Shown here: positions 25,320 to 33,379 of the stretch, in pieces
How the letters are laid out: every line of letters starts with the position of its first letter
Numbering within the stretch: position 1 is the first letter of the stretch
Source of the DNA: Bradyrhizobium sp. CB82
GTDB taxonomy: Bacteria; Pseudomonadota; Alphaproteobacteria; Rhizobiales; Xanthobacteraceae
NCBI RefSeq assembly: GCF_029714405.1
Contig: NZ_CP121650.1
Location: 1,364,001 to 1,428,000 of the forward strand
Direction of reading: 5' to 3'
DNA: 64,000 nucleotides
The notes under the pieces: generated by a model
Seen by the model: the letters and a program-made list of their open reading frames with translations, nothing else
What the model was told of the DNA's origin: nothing
Database searches by the model: none
Made by a program: the position numbers and the translations under genes

Positions 25320-26122
25320 GCCCGGCCATGCATCATCGGACGCTCTCGCTCTGGATCTTGTTATCATCCGCTATTCTTTCAGGATGTGCGTCGGTCGTGC
25401 CCAATTTCGATATACCTTCCGATCAAGATGGGCCCACTATCCACTCAATCTCGCGGCGCGTGAGCTGCGAACTGGTGCAGTTGATCGAGCGGGGTGACGC
25501 GGTCTCGGCGATCTTGCTCGGCGACGACATGGATGTTGCCGTCCAGCTGAACTTGACTGTCAACGATACTGGGGGACTCAGCCCCTCGTTGTCTTACGCC
25601 AACGCGCCCTTTGCGTTCGGGTTGGGCGGGACGCTCAGTCAATCTCGAGAGCAGAATTTCACGCAAAAATACTATTACTCGACCCGGGCTTTGCAGAAGG
25701 AGGCCGCGGAGGTGCGGAAGCTTGGGGGTAATCTGGCGGAATGCTGGCCTACGGATACAAATCTTGCCGGCGAATTGGGGCTCAGGAGAACCGTCGAACT
25801 CGCGCTGACCGGGCAGAACATTGCGTGGGACAAGAAGCTTTCCGATGACGGCGGCGTGTTTGGTGGCTACGTCAATTTCGTCGTCACGAAGAGTGTGAAT
25901 GGCGGTCCAACCTGGACGCTCACCAGTTTCACCGGTCCTGGAAGCAATCTCGGATCGTTCTCGGAGGTCAATACCGACAAACTGACCTTCGCTTTCGCGC
26001 GCGGCGACAAGGCGGGAACTCCCTTCCGTGTGTCCGGTCGGGCCAAGGCGGATCGGCTCATCGAGCAGATCAATATCAACCAACTTACAACCCAATTGTC
26101 CGGTGTTCGCCCTTTGAAATGA
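25316..26122 (+). CDS. Hypothetical outer-membrane or periplasmic lipoprotein
   Basis: This 268-residue protein has a signal sequence and a lipobox (WILLSSAILSGCAS, Cys at about residue 24). The mature part is beta-rich with VSCELVQLIERG, a Gly/Phe-rich FAFGLGGTLSQSREQ and a C-terminal helix RLIEQININQLTTQL. The composition resembles rhizobial lipoproteins of unknown function. It is coupled to the Cys protein upstream; the next gene begins 22 bp later. Confidence 0.75.
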   Translation: MSPAMHHRTLSLWILLSSAILSGCASVVPNFDIPSDQDGPTIHSISRRVSCELVQLIERGDAVSAILLGDDMDVAVQLNLTVNDTGGLSPSLSYANAPFAFGLGGTLSQSREQNFTQKYYYSTRALQKEAAEVRKLGGNLAECWPTDTNLAGELGLRRTVELALTGQNIAWDKKLSDDGGVFGGYVNFVVTKSVNGGPTWTLTSFTGPGSNLGSFSEVNTDKLTFAFARGDKAGTPFRVSGRAKADRLIEQININQLTTQLSGVRPLK

Positions 26123-26144
26123 ATGTAGCGATCGAGATCGATCG

Positions 26145-26933
26145 ATGAATGACATGTTCTTCACTTCGCTGGGGCCACGCAGAGGATCGCAGATCCGGCA
26201 GGTTGCCGGCGGTACGCGCGCAAGGCAGACAGAACGAGGTTGGGAAATCCGGACGCTTGGGACCGACGCCTGGACATCGATCGACCACGAGCCGGATGTG
26301 GGCGCAGAGGCGGAAGCAGGTGGATGGCAATCCTGGTCCAATTGGACAAACCAAACTCAAAATCCGATCGTCTCATTCGTCTCGGAGTGGACGGTCCCGG
26401 TGCCCCCGGCCAAGACGAATGGCCAAACCATTTACCTGTTCAACGGGCTGCTGGATGCCACGGGCCATCATATCGTCCAGCCTGTGCTTCAGTGGGGGCC
26501 GTCCCCGGCCCGCGGCAGCACCAACGCCTGGGGACTTGCGAGCTTCTGGGTAGGAGGTCCAGACGACTTGATGTTCACGACGCATTGGACAGAGGTTGCC
26601 CCTGGCACGGTCGTTGTGGGCCGCTTGACGCTTGAGGCTCAGAACAATGGCCTGTTCAGTTGCACAGCTGAATTCGACGGCTATCCCGCAACGCAACTGA
26701 CGTCCGAGAACCTTCCGCCTATGGTCCAGTGCGTCTTGACCTTGGAAGCATACGGCACGGGACCCAATGCGCCTTATCCCAAAGTGTCATTCACAGAGTT
26801 CAGTGCGATATCGATTACGCCAGACCTGGTGGCTGCGAATGTGCGATGGGTCGCCAGCGGAGGAGCAGTGATCAGGAAGGACGGTGGTACTGGCGCGCGC
26901 GTCGATGTCGCATATCCAGCGATAGGATCGTGA
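26145..26933 (+). CDS. Beta-rich hypothetical protein, possibly G1-peptidase-like fold
   Basis: This 262-residue protein has no signal peptide. It has a run of beta motifs: SEWTVPVPP, IYLFNGLLDATGHHIVQPVL, WGLASFWVGG, THWTEVAPGTVVVGRLTLEA and the late PKVSFTEFSAISITP. The order and motif style recall bacterial and fungal secreted beta-sandwich proteins distantly like G1 (eqolisin) peptidases. I cannot confirm the catalytic Gln/Glu. It follows the lipoprotein by 22 bp. Confidence 0.5.
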   Translation: MNDMFFTSLGPRRGSQIRQVAGGTRARQTERGWEIRTLGTDAWTSIDHEPDVGAEAEAGGWQSWSNWTNQTQNPIVSFVSEWTVPVPPAKTNGQTIYLFNGLLDATGHHIVQPVLQWGPSPARGSTNAWGLASFWVGGPDDLMFTTHWTEVAPGTVVVGRLTLEAQNNGLFSCTAEFDGYPATQLTSENLPPMVQCVLTLEAYGTGPNAPYPKVSFTEFSAISITPDLVAANVRWVASGGAVIRKDGGTGARVDVAYPAIGS

Positions 26934-26973
26934 AGGCTGCAAGCCTAATATGTGCGTTCTTCAACGGGACGGG

Positions 26974-27180
26974 CTACTGCTGCGACATCCCTTCCATCTC
27001 GCCGATCAGGTCGAGATCGACAATTTCGCGGCTCGTGAGAACGAGATCTGCGGCACGAACATTGGTTTTCAACTGCCCCAAGTTCGTTGCGCTGGGAATG
27101 ACACGGATGGCAGGGCTCTTGGCAAGCAACCATGCCTCACTGCGGGGGAAATCGATCGGGCTGGGATGAGATCCACGCGC
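26974..27180 (-). pseudogene. Aldo/keto reductase, C-terminal remnant
   Basis: The minus strand frame reads EAWLLAKSPAIRVIPSATNL, GQLKTNVRAADLVLTSREIV and DLDLIGEMEGMSQQ, stop at 26974. This matches the C-terminal NADP-binding region of aldo/keto reductases (VIPGxxxxxQLxxN). No N-terminal part or start is present upstream, so it is a fragment. Confidence 0.55.
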
Positions 27181-27239
27181 TCTGCAAGCTCAACAGCCTG
27201 TCCTTCAACGCAACTGGTGAAGTCATAAAGAGCGACGGC

Positions 27240-27430
27240 GTTTGGAAGGTCTACGAGTTTACCTGGCAGTGGATGCAATTCTGTTCTGGGCGCGTTTCGA
27301 GGGACGCTGGCTGCGTGGCACGGAGTTTCATTATCCCGAGCGGCCGGCGAACCTGCCGGTGCTGAAGCCGCTCGAGAACTGGCCGAAATCCAATCCCCGC
27401 AATCTGCGCGCTAATCTGGTATCCAACGCC
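27240..27430 (+). pseudogene. Coding remnant upstream of nuclease gene
   Basis: A plus-strand frame reads ILFWARFEGRWLRGTEFHYP then ERPANLPVLKPLENWPKS, protein-like sequence that runs straight into the nuclease frame. It has no start of its own and probably is the 3' end of a lost gene. The family is unknown. Confidence 0.35.
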
Positions 27431-27955
27431 ATGAGCAAACGCCCGGTCCTTATATTGATGCTCCTGCTGCTATCGCGCGCGGCTGTTGCCGACAGCTTTG
27501 TCGGTCAGGCCAGCGTCATTGATGGCGACACGTTGGAAATTCATGGAACGCGGATCCGTCTTTGGGGTGTGGATGCTCCGGAAAGCACTCAGCTGTGTCG
27601 CGGTGAGGACAGTTCGCAGTACCGTTGTGGTTCGAAGGCCGCGAACGATCTCGACGCTTTCATTGCCCGGCGCCCCGTCAACTGTGTCCCGCTCGGCCTC
27701 GACCGGTATGGCCGCACGGTCCCGACCTGTTCGGTCGCAGGCAGGGATCTCGGGGAATGGCTTGTGCGCAACGGTCTCGCGTTGGATTGGCCCCAATACT
27801 CGAAGGGCAGATATCACGAGGCTCAGCGCGAGGCTGAGCGCGCCGGCCAGGGTCTCTGGAAGGGCAGTTACGTTGAGCCGTGGCTCTATCGTGCATGCAT
27901 TCGCGCTAGCGGAAGCCCGTCCGCCTGTTCGGACGATGCAAATGCCCATCCTTGA
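27431..27955 (+). CDS. Secreted thermonuclease-family (SNase-like) protein
   Basis: This 174-residue protein has an N-terminal signal peptide (KRPVLILMLLLLSRAAVADS) followed by a staphylococcal nuclease OB-fold: ASVIDGDTLEIHGTRIRLWG, VDAPESTQLC, then VPLGLDRYGRTVPTCSV and DLGEWLVRNGLALDW. The active-site Arg (in IRLWGVDAPE), Glu/Asp and second Arg (DRYGRTV) positions are kept. Several Cys suggest periplasmic disulfides. ATG 27431 was chosen for the signal peptide. Likely a periplasmic or extracellular nuclease; nucleic-acid scavenging is inferred. Confidence 0.85.
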   Translation: MSKRPVLILMLLLLSRAAVADSFVGQASVIDGDTLEIHGTRIRLWGVDAPESTQLCRGEDSSQYRCGSKAANDLDAFIARRPVNCVPLGLDRYGRTVPTCSVAGRDLGEWLVRNGLALDWPQYSKGRYHEAQREAERAGQGLWKGSYVEPWLYRACIRASGSPSACSDDANAHP

Positions 27956-28046
27956 TGGGCTCAACTGCGAACATCAGTCCGCCATGTGCGATGGCCGATC
28001 ACCGCACCGACTTGGCTCTAGCGTGGTTTGGGTGCACTCGGAAAAG

Positions 28047-28209
28047 GGGCTCGCCTGCGGCGATCGCTATCACTGCCCCGTTCCCGGGTGCCGCTATTGA
28101 ACCGGTCTCGTCGCTACATTCGGACCCGCGTGCCCCTTCGGGTCGCTATGCTCACGCTCTCCGGGTGCCATTTTGCGTTGAGGCGATGCGCCCTTGGCGC
28201 ACGCCTGGC
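28047..28209. repeat. 163-bp dispersed repeat, copy 1
   Basis: From GGGCTCGCCTGCGGCGATCG to GGCGCACGCCTGGC this matches 34954-35116 with about ten mismatches and equal length. No gene is recognised in it. Both copies contain GTTCCCGGGTGCCGCTATTG and CTCACGCTCTCCGGGTGCCA. It is probably a non-autonomous dispersed element. Confidence 0.85.
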
Positions 28210-28347
28210 TCTGTATCCAGCATCGATGTTGATCGCGCCGGCTCTCGGCCGCCTGCGCCGGATCATCTTGGCGGATTCGGTGCTTGAGGATTGCTTCGCC
28301 CCCGCGCTCATCGGCGAGAAACCGCTCGTGGACGCGCCGCGCTCGAG

Positions 28348-28635
28348 CTAGGTTGAGCACTCGTCGAGGGCAAGCAAATTGTCATTCCAGACGCCGTCTG
28401 CATGGGTCTGAATGAATTTGCGTCCCGACGGGCTTTTTCGCACGGCAACCCAAGCGGTCGAGTTACCGTCTTGCGTGTAGAACCTGTGCTGCTTGTTCTC
28501 GATAAAACGAACAACGTCTTCCACCTTCTCCCTCCATCTTCCTCCTTCGGGCTTGGGCCCACCGACATCCGAGATGTGCTCATGCCGGCTCATACGGTTC
28601 GGCTTGTGAACACAATCAATGCGGTAACTGGCCAT
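28348..28635 (-). CDS. DUF3892-domain protein
   Basis: This 95-residue protein has the DUF3892 layout: an N-terminal MASYRIDCVHKPNR, a His/Gly stretch HEHISDVGG, a helix VEDVVRFIENKQHRFYTQDG, WVAVRKSPSGRKFIQTHADG and the terminal DNLLALDEC. Length is typical. The family's function is unknown; some members sit beside restriction or mobile genes. It is monocistronic here. Confidence 0.82.
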   Translation of the reverse strand: MASYRIDCVHKPNRMSRHEHISDVGGPKPEGGRWREKVEDVVRFIENKQHRFYTQDGNSTAWVAVRKSPSGRKFIQTHADGVWNDNLLALDECST

Positions 28636-29182
28636 GGTCTTACTTTCGATTCAAATTTGGGGGCGAGGATTCTGCTCGTCCCGACGACAAGAAAGCTGGG
28701 TCGCTACGGTCCGGACTGCCCGCTTGCGTGGGGGCTCTCTTTCCTACGGAGGTCGGGTCGATAGTCTCGCAATGCACACAATGTGGCTTTCGCCTTAGGA
28801 GCAAGCTGCGTTCGGTCGCGAATGTCTTTGGCCTGCCCGTCCGGATCTGAATCCGCTAACATGCTTATGATGTAGGTTTGCGGCAAATTCGTCGCTCTTG
28901 CCGCCGCCGATCGTTATCGAATTGGGATGCACAGCATTGATCCGAAGCGCGTGACATGCCGATATGCCCAAGTCAGCCACGGGCGGTCCCACTGTCGCGA
29001 CGTCCGCCTACGTTCGTGGATAGTGTGCTGATCTGTCTCCCGCCATCGAATTCATATTCATAGCTCCTTCTGAGAGGACCAAGATTGTAAACGGGGCTCG
29101 AGAATATGACGGGCCGATTGCTGGTTCGATCTTATTAGATCTGCGGCGCGACCTAAGCTCAATGTCGGCTTTCGTGAAAGTC
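28636..29182. other. Intergenic, no supported gene
   Basis: A minus-strand frame (28795-28992) reads GISACHALRINAVHPNSITI GGG-like sequence that is mildly protein-like but lacks a credible start or family. I do not call it. The second LuxR module repeat begins at about 29183. Confidence 0.4.
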
Positions 29183-29710
29183 TGCGCGTCCGTCGCCATC
29201 TTGCGCAGAATTTCTGAGCTGGATGTGCCGGAAATAGCGAATTTCGACCTTGCGGGTCGATATTATCAAGCGGACTCGGAGGGCGATCACGGACCGATTC
29301 GTTTGCGGGCAAAGGCCTGAGGGGACGTCTAACCTCCCAACCTACGAATGGATTCAAGCGACAGTCGCTCGCTAAGGAGATCTGGCAAGGGACGTATGGG
29401 ATCGACTGTACCGCTATTCCCCATGTGAGGCGCGATCTTGCTTCCACGCTGGTTGTCTTTGGATGTTCTCGCTTGATCCGTGTGAGGCAATGCAGCCGTG
29501 CTCATCGATGAGCCGGGGGACTTTGGGTGCTGACCGCGTTCGAACTGAGAGATGCCGCGCGGCGTGAAGGCGATCAAAATGAGAGACGCTGACTACACGC
29601 GGCGCGGTAAAAATCGCGCTTGCCTTCGCGACGGTGGTTGAGCCGCGTCATGATCTACGATTCGCTCCTCCCTTTGGTATCCATTTGGATGAGAGAGTGT
29701 TTTGCGAACA

Positions 29711-29722
29711 TCCCAAATGGGA
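29711..29722. promoter_or_regulatory. TCCCAAATGGGA near-palindrome, site B
   Basis: It is identical to site A and sits 115 bp upstream of the intact LuxR-type gene, followed by CTGTCCCTAGCGCT. A candidate operator. Confidence 0.5.
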
Positions 29723-29836
29723 CTGTCCCTAGCGCTACGTTTCACTAAAAGTTGACGCAATATGCCGACATTGGTGTCGCTTTCGGCCATGTGAAGTTTG
29801 GCAGAGGCGCGCGCCAACTGATTCGTTGGGTCTTAA

Positions 29837-30469
29837 ATGCTCGATGCTCACCAGGGAAGTGTGCCTATCTACCAGTCGGCGATGACTCCTAAGGAGTACT
29901 CGAGCGTTCTCATTGCGCTCGATTTGATCAACCACCCTGCCATTTTGCTTGATCGAGACGGCTCAGTGTTGGCTGTGAGCGGTAAGGCCTCAAAGGTCTT
30001 TGACAGTGAGTTCTCCGTGCGAGGTCGGCGGATCTATGTGGCAGACTGTCAATCGCGAATGAAGCTGGAAGCGCTGCTGGATCGCGCCCGGTTGATCTCC
30101 GACAAGCAAGTGCCCTCAATTTCACATCTCGCAGTTAATCGTGCCAGTCGGCGGCCGATTGTGATGGAAGCTATCCTGCGAAGTTCTGGATCCAGCAGCC
30201 TGCCTTGTGACGTGAGCGTTGTTCTTCTCCTGACGGACCTGGATGAAATGCCCGTCATTTCACAGGCGTCTCTCATGGAAGTCTTCGGCTTGACTCCCGT
30301 TCAAGCACAACTCGCATCGTTGTTGGCAAAGGGAAAATCGCTGGAGGAAATCGCCCGCGAGATGAGCATCTCTCCAGGAACAGCAAGAAATCATCTCAAG
30401 GCCATATTTCTTCGCACCGCGACCAGACGCCAGGGCGAGTTGGTTTCGCTGTTGTCGCGGCTGCGATAA
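29837..30469 (+). CDS. LuxR-family transcriptional regulator, copy B
   Basis: This 210-residue regulator has a PAS-like N-terminal half (IALDLINHPAILLDRDGSVL, AVSGKASKVFDSEFSVRG) with no receiver or autoinducer domain, and a C-terminal LuxR helix-turn-helix (about residues 143-205: FGLTPVQAQLASLLAKGKSL, EEIAREMSISPGTARNHLKA). ATG 29837 or 29882 (MTPKEYSS) could be the start. A second broken copy lies at 19792. It is followed 146 bp later by a small membrane protein. The near-palindrome 115 bp upstream may be its own operator. Confidence 0.85.
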   Translation: MLDAHQGSVPIYQSAMTPKEYSSVLIALDLINHPAILLDRDGSVLAVSGKASKVFDSEFSVRGRRIYVADCQSRMKLEALLDRARLISDKQVPSISHLAVNRASRRPIVMEAILRSSGSSSLPCDVSVVLLLTDLDEMPVISQASLMEVFGLTPVQAQLASLLAKGKSLEEIAREMSISPGTARNHLKAIFLRTATRRQGELVSLLSRLR

Positions 30470-30615
30470 AAGATGCATCATTCTCAGACCACAATATGAA
30501 GCACACACATGCAGACCACGATCTATATCTGCGGAGCTGATGGCTGTTCCGATCTATTCCGCCAATCGATTATTCTCCTTGGAGCGGCCGTTTCGGCCGA
30601 CTGTCTTGGGGCGCC

Positions 30616-30846
30616 ATGAACAAGCTGCTTGACGGGAAGGAGCGTTCGCCCCGAACGACGATGAGTGACACGAATGACGTAATGGTTAAGCGTGCGCAGG
30701 CCGACGGAAGCCCGGTTAAGCCGAGCGTCGACACTGAGGCGCTGACGCTCATTGTATTATTCAGCACAGCAGGCCTGGTTCTGTCGATCGCCCTGGCTTT
30801 CTACTGGCCAGAAGTCGCTGCCGGTTATCTGGGGATGCTCCCTTGA
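30616..30846 (+). CDS. Small single-pass membrane protein
   Basis: This 76-residue protein has a polar N-terminal 45 residues and one C-terminal TM helix (LTLIVLFSTAGLVLSIALAF, then YWPEV). Some start sites would suit ATG 30616 after GGGGCGCC. It is the companion of the LuxR-type gene in both copies of the module. Function is unknown. Confidence 0.55.
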   Translation: MNKLLDGKERSPRTTMSDTNDVMVKRAQADGSPVKPSVDTEALTLIVLFSTAGLVLSIALAFYWPEVAAGYLGMLP

Positions 30847-30872
30847 CTCCGTCGCACACGGAACAGGCGCTT

Positions 30873-31127
30873 TTATGAGGGGTGGGAATTAATAAACGTG
30901 ACGCCGATCCGTCTCTCTTTTCGCCAGACAATCCGGCAAAGCCGGCGAAGATGTTCACTCTGAATAACTAGCGCGAAAGTGTCCGGAAACCAGAGAGGGC
31001 TCATGACCTCGAAAGCCGCGCCGGTTTGGGAAATGTTGCGGATCAGGCAAGGCAGGCTGCCACCTGAGAACTCAATAGCTCCCGATTTGAGAACTCGACG
31101 TCTGTAGGAAGATCGATGTTCTTCCAT
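30873..31127 (-). CDS. PilZ-domain protein
   Basis: This 84-residue protein has a single PilZ domain: an Arg-rich start (RSSYRRRVLKSGAIEF), IRNISQTGAAFEV matching the (D/N)xSxxG motif, and LCRIVWRKERRIGVTF. PilZ domains bind cyclic-di-GMP; both binding motifs appear present. It is transcribed towards the LuxR module B. A TCCCAAACGGGA site lies 85 bp upstream of its start. Confidence 0.85.
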   Translation of the reverse strand: MEEHRSSYRRRVLKSGAIEFSGGSLPCLIRNISQTGAAFEVMSPLWFPDTFALVIQSEHLRRLCRIVWRKERRIGVTFINSHPS

Positions 31128-31211
31128 GTGATCAAAGAACCTGTTCCGCGGGTTGCAATCCGACCAGAGTTCGTCCAGCTGCTATACGACCGCTGGGAAT
31201 TAAGCGGAATA

Positions 31212-31223
31212 TCCCAAACGGGA
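31212..31223. promoter_or_regulatory. TCCCAAACGGGA near-palindrome, site C
   Basis: It differs from sites A, B and D in one central base and has the same flanks (AT before, CT after). It is upstream of the PilZ gene on the minus strand and about 340 bp before the NYN gene on the plus strand. Confidence 0.5.
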
Positions 31224-31556
31224 CTGTTGCGTTGTCATTTCAGAGTTAGAAATAGATGTGGGTGCAGGCCCGGAGCCGGCAATTTCCGCGTTTGGGGAGG
31301 TGCCTTGAGAATTGGGTTGAGCGGCTGCCGAGGCAAGAGATCTCGCCAGGCAGTATGACCCGGGTCATGTGACTAGCGTGAGCTGCGTCTGTTTCGCGAA
31401 TCTTTGCGAGCGAGGCGGCAGACAGTTCATTTCAAGCTCCCAGGGCGTCGCCTGGGTCGTCCCAACACCTGCTCGCGACCGATAGTACAGCGAGCGATCG
31501 TCGCCGCCATTCGGCAGTTGAGGGCGATATCGAGTTCGCTCATTGGAGATTCGCTG

Positions 31557-32189
31557 ATGGCAGATAATCCGGTTAATAGGGTTGCTCTGTATATCGACGG
31601 CCTGAATTTGTCCGCAACCTCAAGGGCGCTCGGCTTCGATATCGATCACAAGCGCTTGCTGCGAGAGTTCGAGAGTCAGGGCCAGCTATTGCGGGCTTTC
31701 TATTACACAAGGACAATTGAACAGGATCAGGAATTTTCGTCGCTGCGCCCGATGATCGATTGGCTTAACTACAATGGGTTCAAGGTCATCACAAAGCCGA
31801 CCAAGGAGTACGTCGATCCGAATGGACGGCGTAGAGTCAAATACAGCATGGATATCGATCTCGCCGTCGATATGATGGAGCTCGCCGGGCAGCTCGATCA
31901 GGTCGTGCTGTTTTCACGCGATGGTAATTTCCGTTCGCTCGTGGCAGCCGTACAGCGGCGAGGTGTCCGCGTTACGGTGGTCTCTTCGCTGGCGACACAG
32001 CCGCCAATGATTGCCGATGAACTGCGCCGCCAGGCTGACGTGTTCATTGACTTGCTCGAGCTGCAGCCGAAAATTGGCCGTGTCCCTGTTGCGCGGCTGC
32101 GCGCGGCGCCGGTCGCCAGGAAACTTGCAGTCGGAGAACTGCCCAGCAGCGCTCGTCCGACCAGCTCCAAATCTGCTGCTCCAAAGTAG
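31557..32189 (+). CDS. NYN-domain (LabA/DUF88-like) protein
   Basis: This 210-residue protein has the NYN nuclease-like fold of LabA/DUF88: NRVALYIDGLNLSATSRALG (first acidic site), LRAFYYTRTIEQDQEFSSLR, KYSMDIDLAVDMMELAGQLD (second acidic cluster), QVVLFSRDGNFRSLVAAVQR RGVRVTVVSS (third Asp). The C-terminal 50 residues are disordered and basic. ATG 31557 begins just before the first strand. These proteins may act on RNA; the substrate is unknown. Confidence 0.85.
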   Translation: MADNPVNRVALYIDGLNLSATSRALGFDIDHKRLLREFESQGQLLRAFYYTRTIEQDQEFSSLRPMIDWLNYNGFKVITKPTKEYVDPNGRRRVKYSMDIDLAVDMMELAGQLDQVVLFSRDGNFRSLVAAVQRRGVRVTVVSSLATQPPMIADELRRQADVFIDLLELQPKIGRVPVARLRAAPVARKLAVGELPSSARPTSSKSAAPK

Positions 32190-32896
32190 GACAACGAGCC
32201 CGAAAGCGTACGCACCTCGGCGCGCCAGGTGGCGTTTGCCCCTCGTCGGTGCCGACCGGCGCGCGCAAGAGTCGCTCTGAAGCCTTCCTTTGAGGGGCGC
32301 GTCATCGAACAGAATCATCAGTGATCAGCAGAGGTTCATCTGTAGCCTTCAGGTTCAGAGATTGAGGTCTCTGGGTAAGACCGAATGGTTGCTCTCTCCA
32401 GCTCACGTATCAGCTTTTATCTCGATGGATCCAATGGTCCAACCACGACCGCGCAGCTTGCGATCAAAAAGTCCGATAGCTCGACATTATCGAGCGAGCA
32501 GTGTTCGTTTCCGATTGAGTGAGCTGGCCGACGAAGAACGAGTTATCGAGCTGGAACCTTCCAAGAATCAATCTGAGCTTCGATGTTACCAAGCGGGCCA
32601 AGTAATATCCGCTGCATGACATTGCCCAGGCGAGTGAAGTCAACGCGGAGAACTCGATCCCGACAACGCGCTAGATCAGCTCGAAGCGTTGAAAAAGCGC
32701 ACACACCAGCAACGAGCTCTATCCCAAATGGGACTAGCTCTCCTGAGTGCATAGAGGCAGATTCGGTAGAATAATAATACGTGCTGTCGGTGAAGGATAG
32801 GTGTTCAATCCAGGGGGCAAGCGACACGACAAAGCGCGCGTGGCGGCGGTACGAAGATCCATTTGTTCCTCTCGAAGAAAAGGTTCTGCATGTAGG
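32190..32896. other. Intergenic with near-palindrome site
   Basis: About 700 bp with no convincing gene; several overlapping frames lack protein-like features. It contains the TCCCAAATGGGA site at 32722-32733. Confidence 0.45.
32722..32733. promoter_or_regulatory. TCCCAAATGGGA near-palindrome, site D
   Basis: An exact copy of sites A and B in an otherwise unrelated sequence, 164 bp upstream of the small gene at 32897. Recurrence outside the duplication argues for a functional site. Confidence 0.5.
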
Positions 32897-33067
32897 ATGA
32901 CAGAAAGCGACAATCGCCATGAAGTTTCTGTTGTGACCGACGGCCGCGAGATCGAAAGCTACAAGCAGGAGATTGCGTGTCTCAAGCAACTGGTCGTGCA
33001 GCTCTCTGAAATTGTACTGCGCAATGTAATGAAGCAAGGCCAGGACCGAAAATCGGAACATCCGTGA
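32897..33067 (+). CDS. Small hypothetical protein
   Basis: This 56-residue protein from ATG 32897 has MTESDNRHEVSVVTDGREIE, then an amphipathic helix YKQEIACLKQLVVQLSEIVL ending basic. The composition is typical of genuine small rhizobial proteins. The helix could form a coiled coil. Function is unknown. Confidence 0.55.
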   Translation: MTESDNRHEVSVVTDGREIESYKQEIACLKQLVVQLSEIVLRNVMKQGQDRKSEHP

Positions 33068-33169
33068 GTTTCTAAGCGGCTCGCCGGAACATAAGGCGGC
33101 GGAAAATCGAGCGTTGCATGGTAGCGCGCCGGCTGCAACGGCGCGGCTCCCTCTGGGGCGGCAGGGAGC

Positions 33170-33202
33170 AGGCCCCGCCCTTTGCTCCAGAGGGCGGGGC
33201 CT
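33170..33202. terminator. Perfect 12-bp stem hairpin
   Basis: AGGCCCCGCCCT at 33170-33181 and AGGGCGGGGCCT at 33191-33202 are perfectly complementary with a 9-nt loop. It lies about 100 bp after the small gene's stop. No T-run follows on either strand, so intrinsic termination is uncertain. Confidence 0.4.
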
Positions 33203-33379
33203 CTAGTTGGTAAAGGCTCTGCAGTACCAGCGCCCTAGCTCTTCGCGCTCGCTCGCTCATCGCGCCTCTCGCCCACGACAGTCCACTCAAGCCGAATTTG
33301 CAGCCAGAGACCGCTTCGGGGGCTGGTTGAGGGGAACTGGAGCGCCTTCCCATGCTTCAGATCAGGATCTATGACACGC

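Larger units (their letters stand above)
29183..30850 (+). repeat. Long direct repeat, copy B (LuxR module)
   Basis: It corresponds to 19083-20720. The regulator and small membrane-protein genes are intact in this copy. The TCCCAAATGGGA site and the sequence around the start codon are preserved in both. Confidence 0.85.

Noticed and set aside
28258..28360. Minus-strand frame VHERFLADERGGEAILKHRI as a gene fragment
   Set aside because: Too short, with no start and no family; it borders the dispersed repeat.
33072..33353. 93-codon minus-strand frame near the GC-rich hairpin
   Set aside because: The composition reflects the hairpin and Arg/Ala-rich random reading; no homology pattern.
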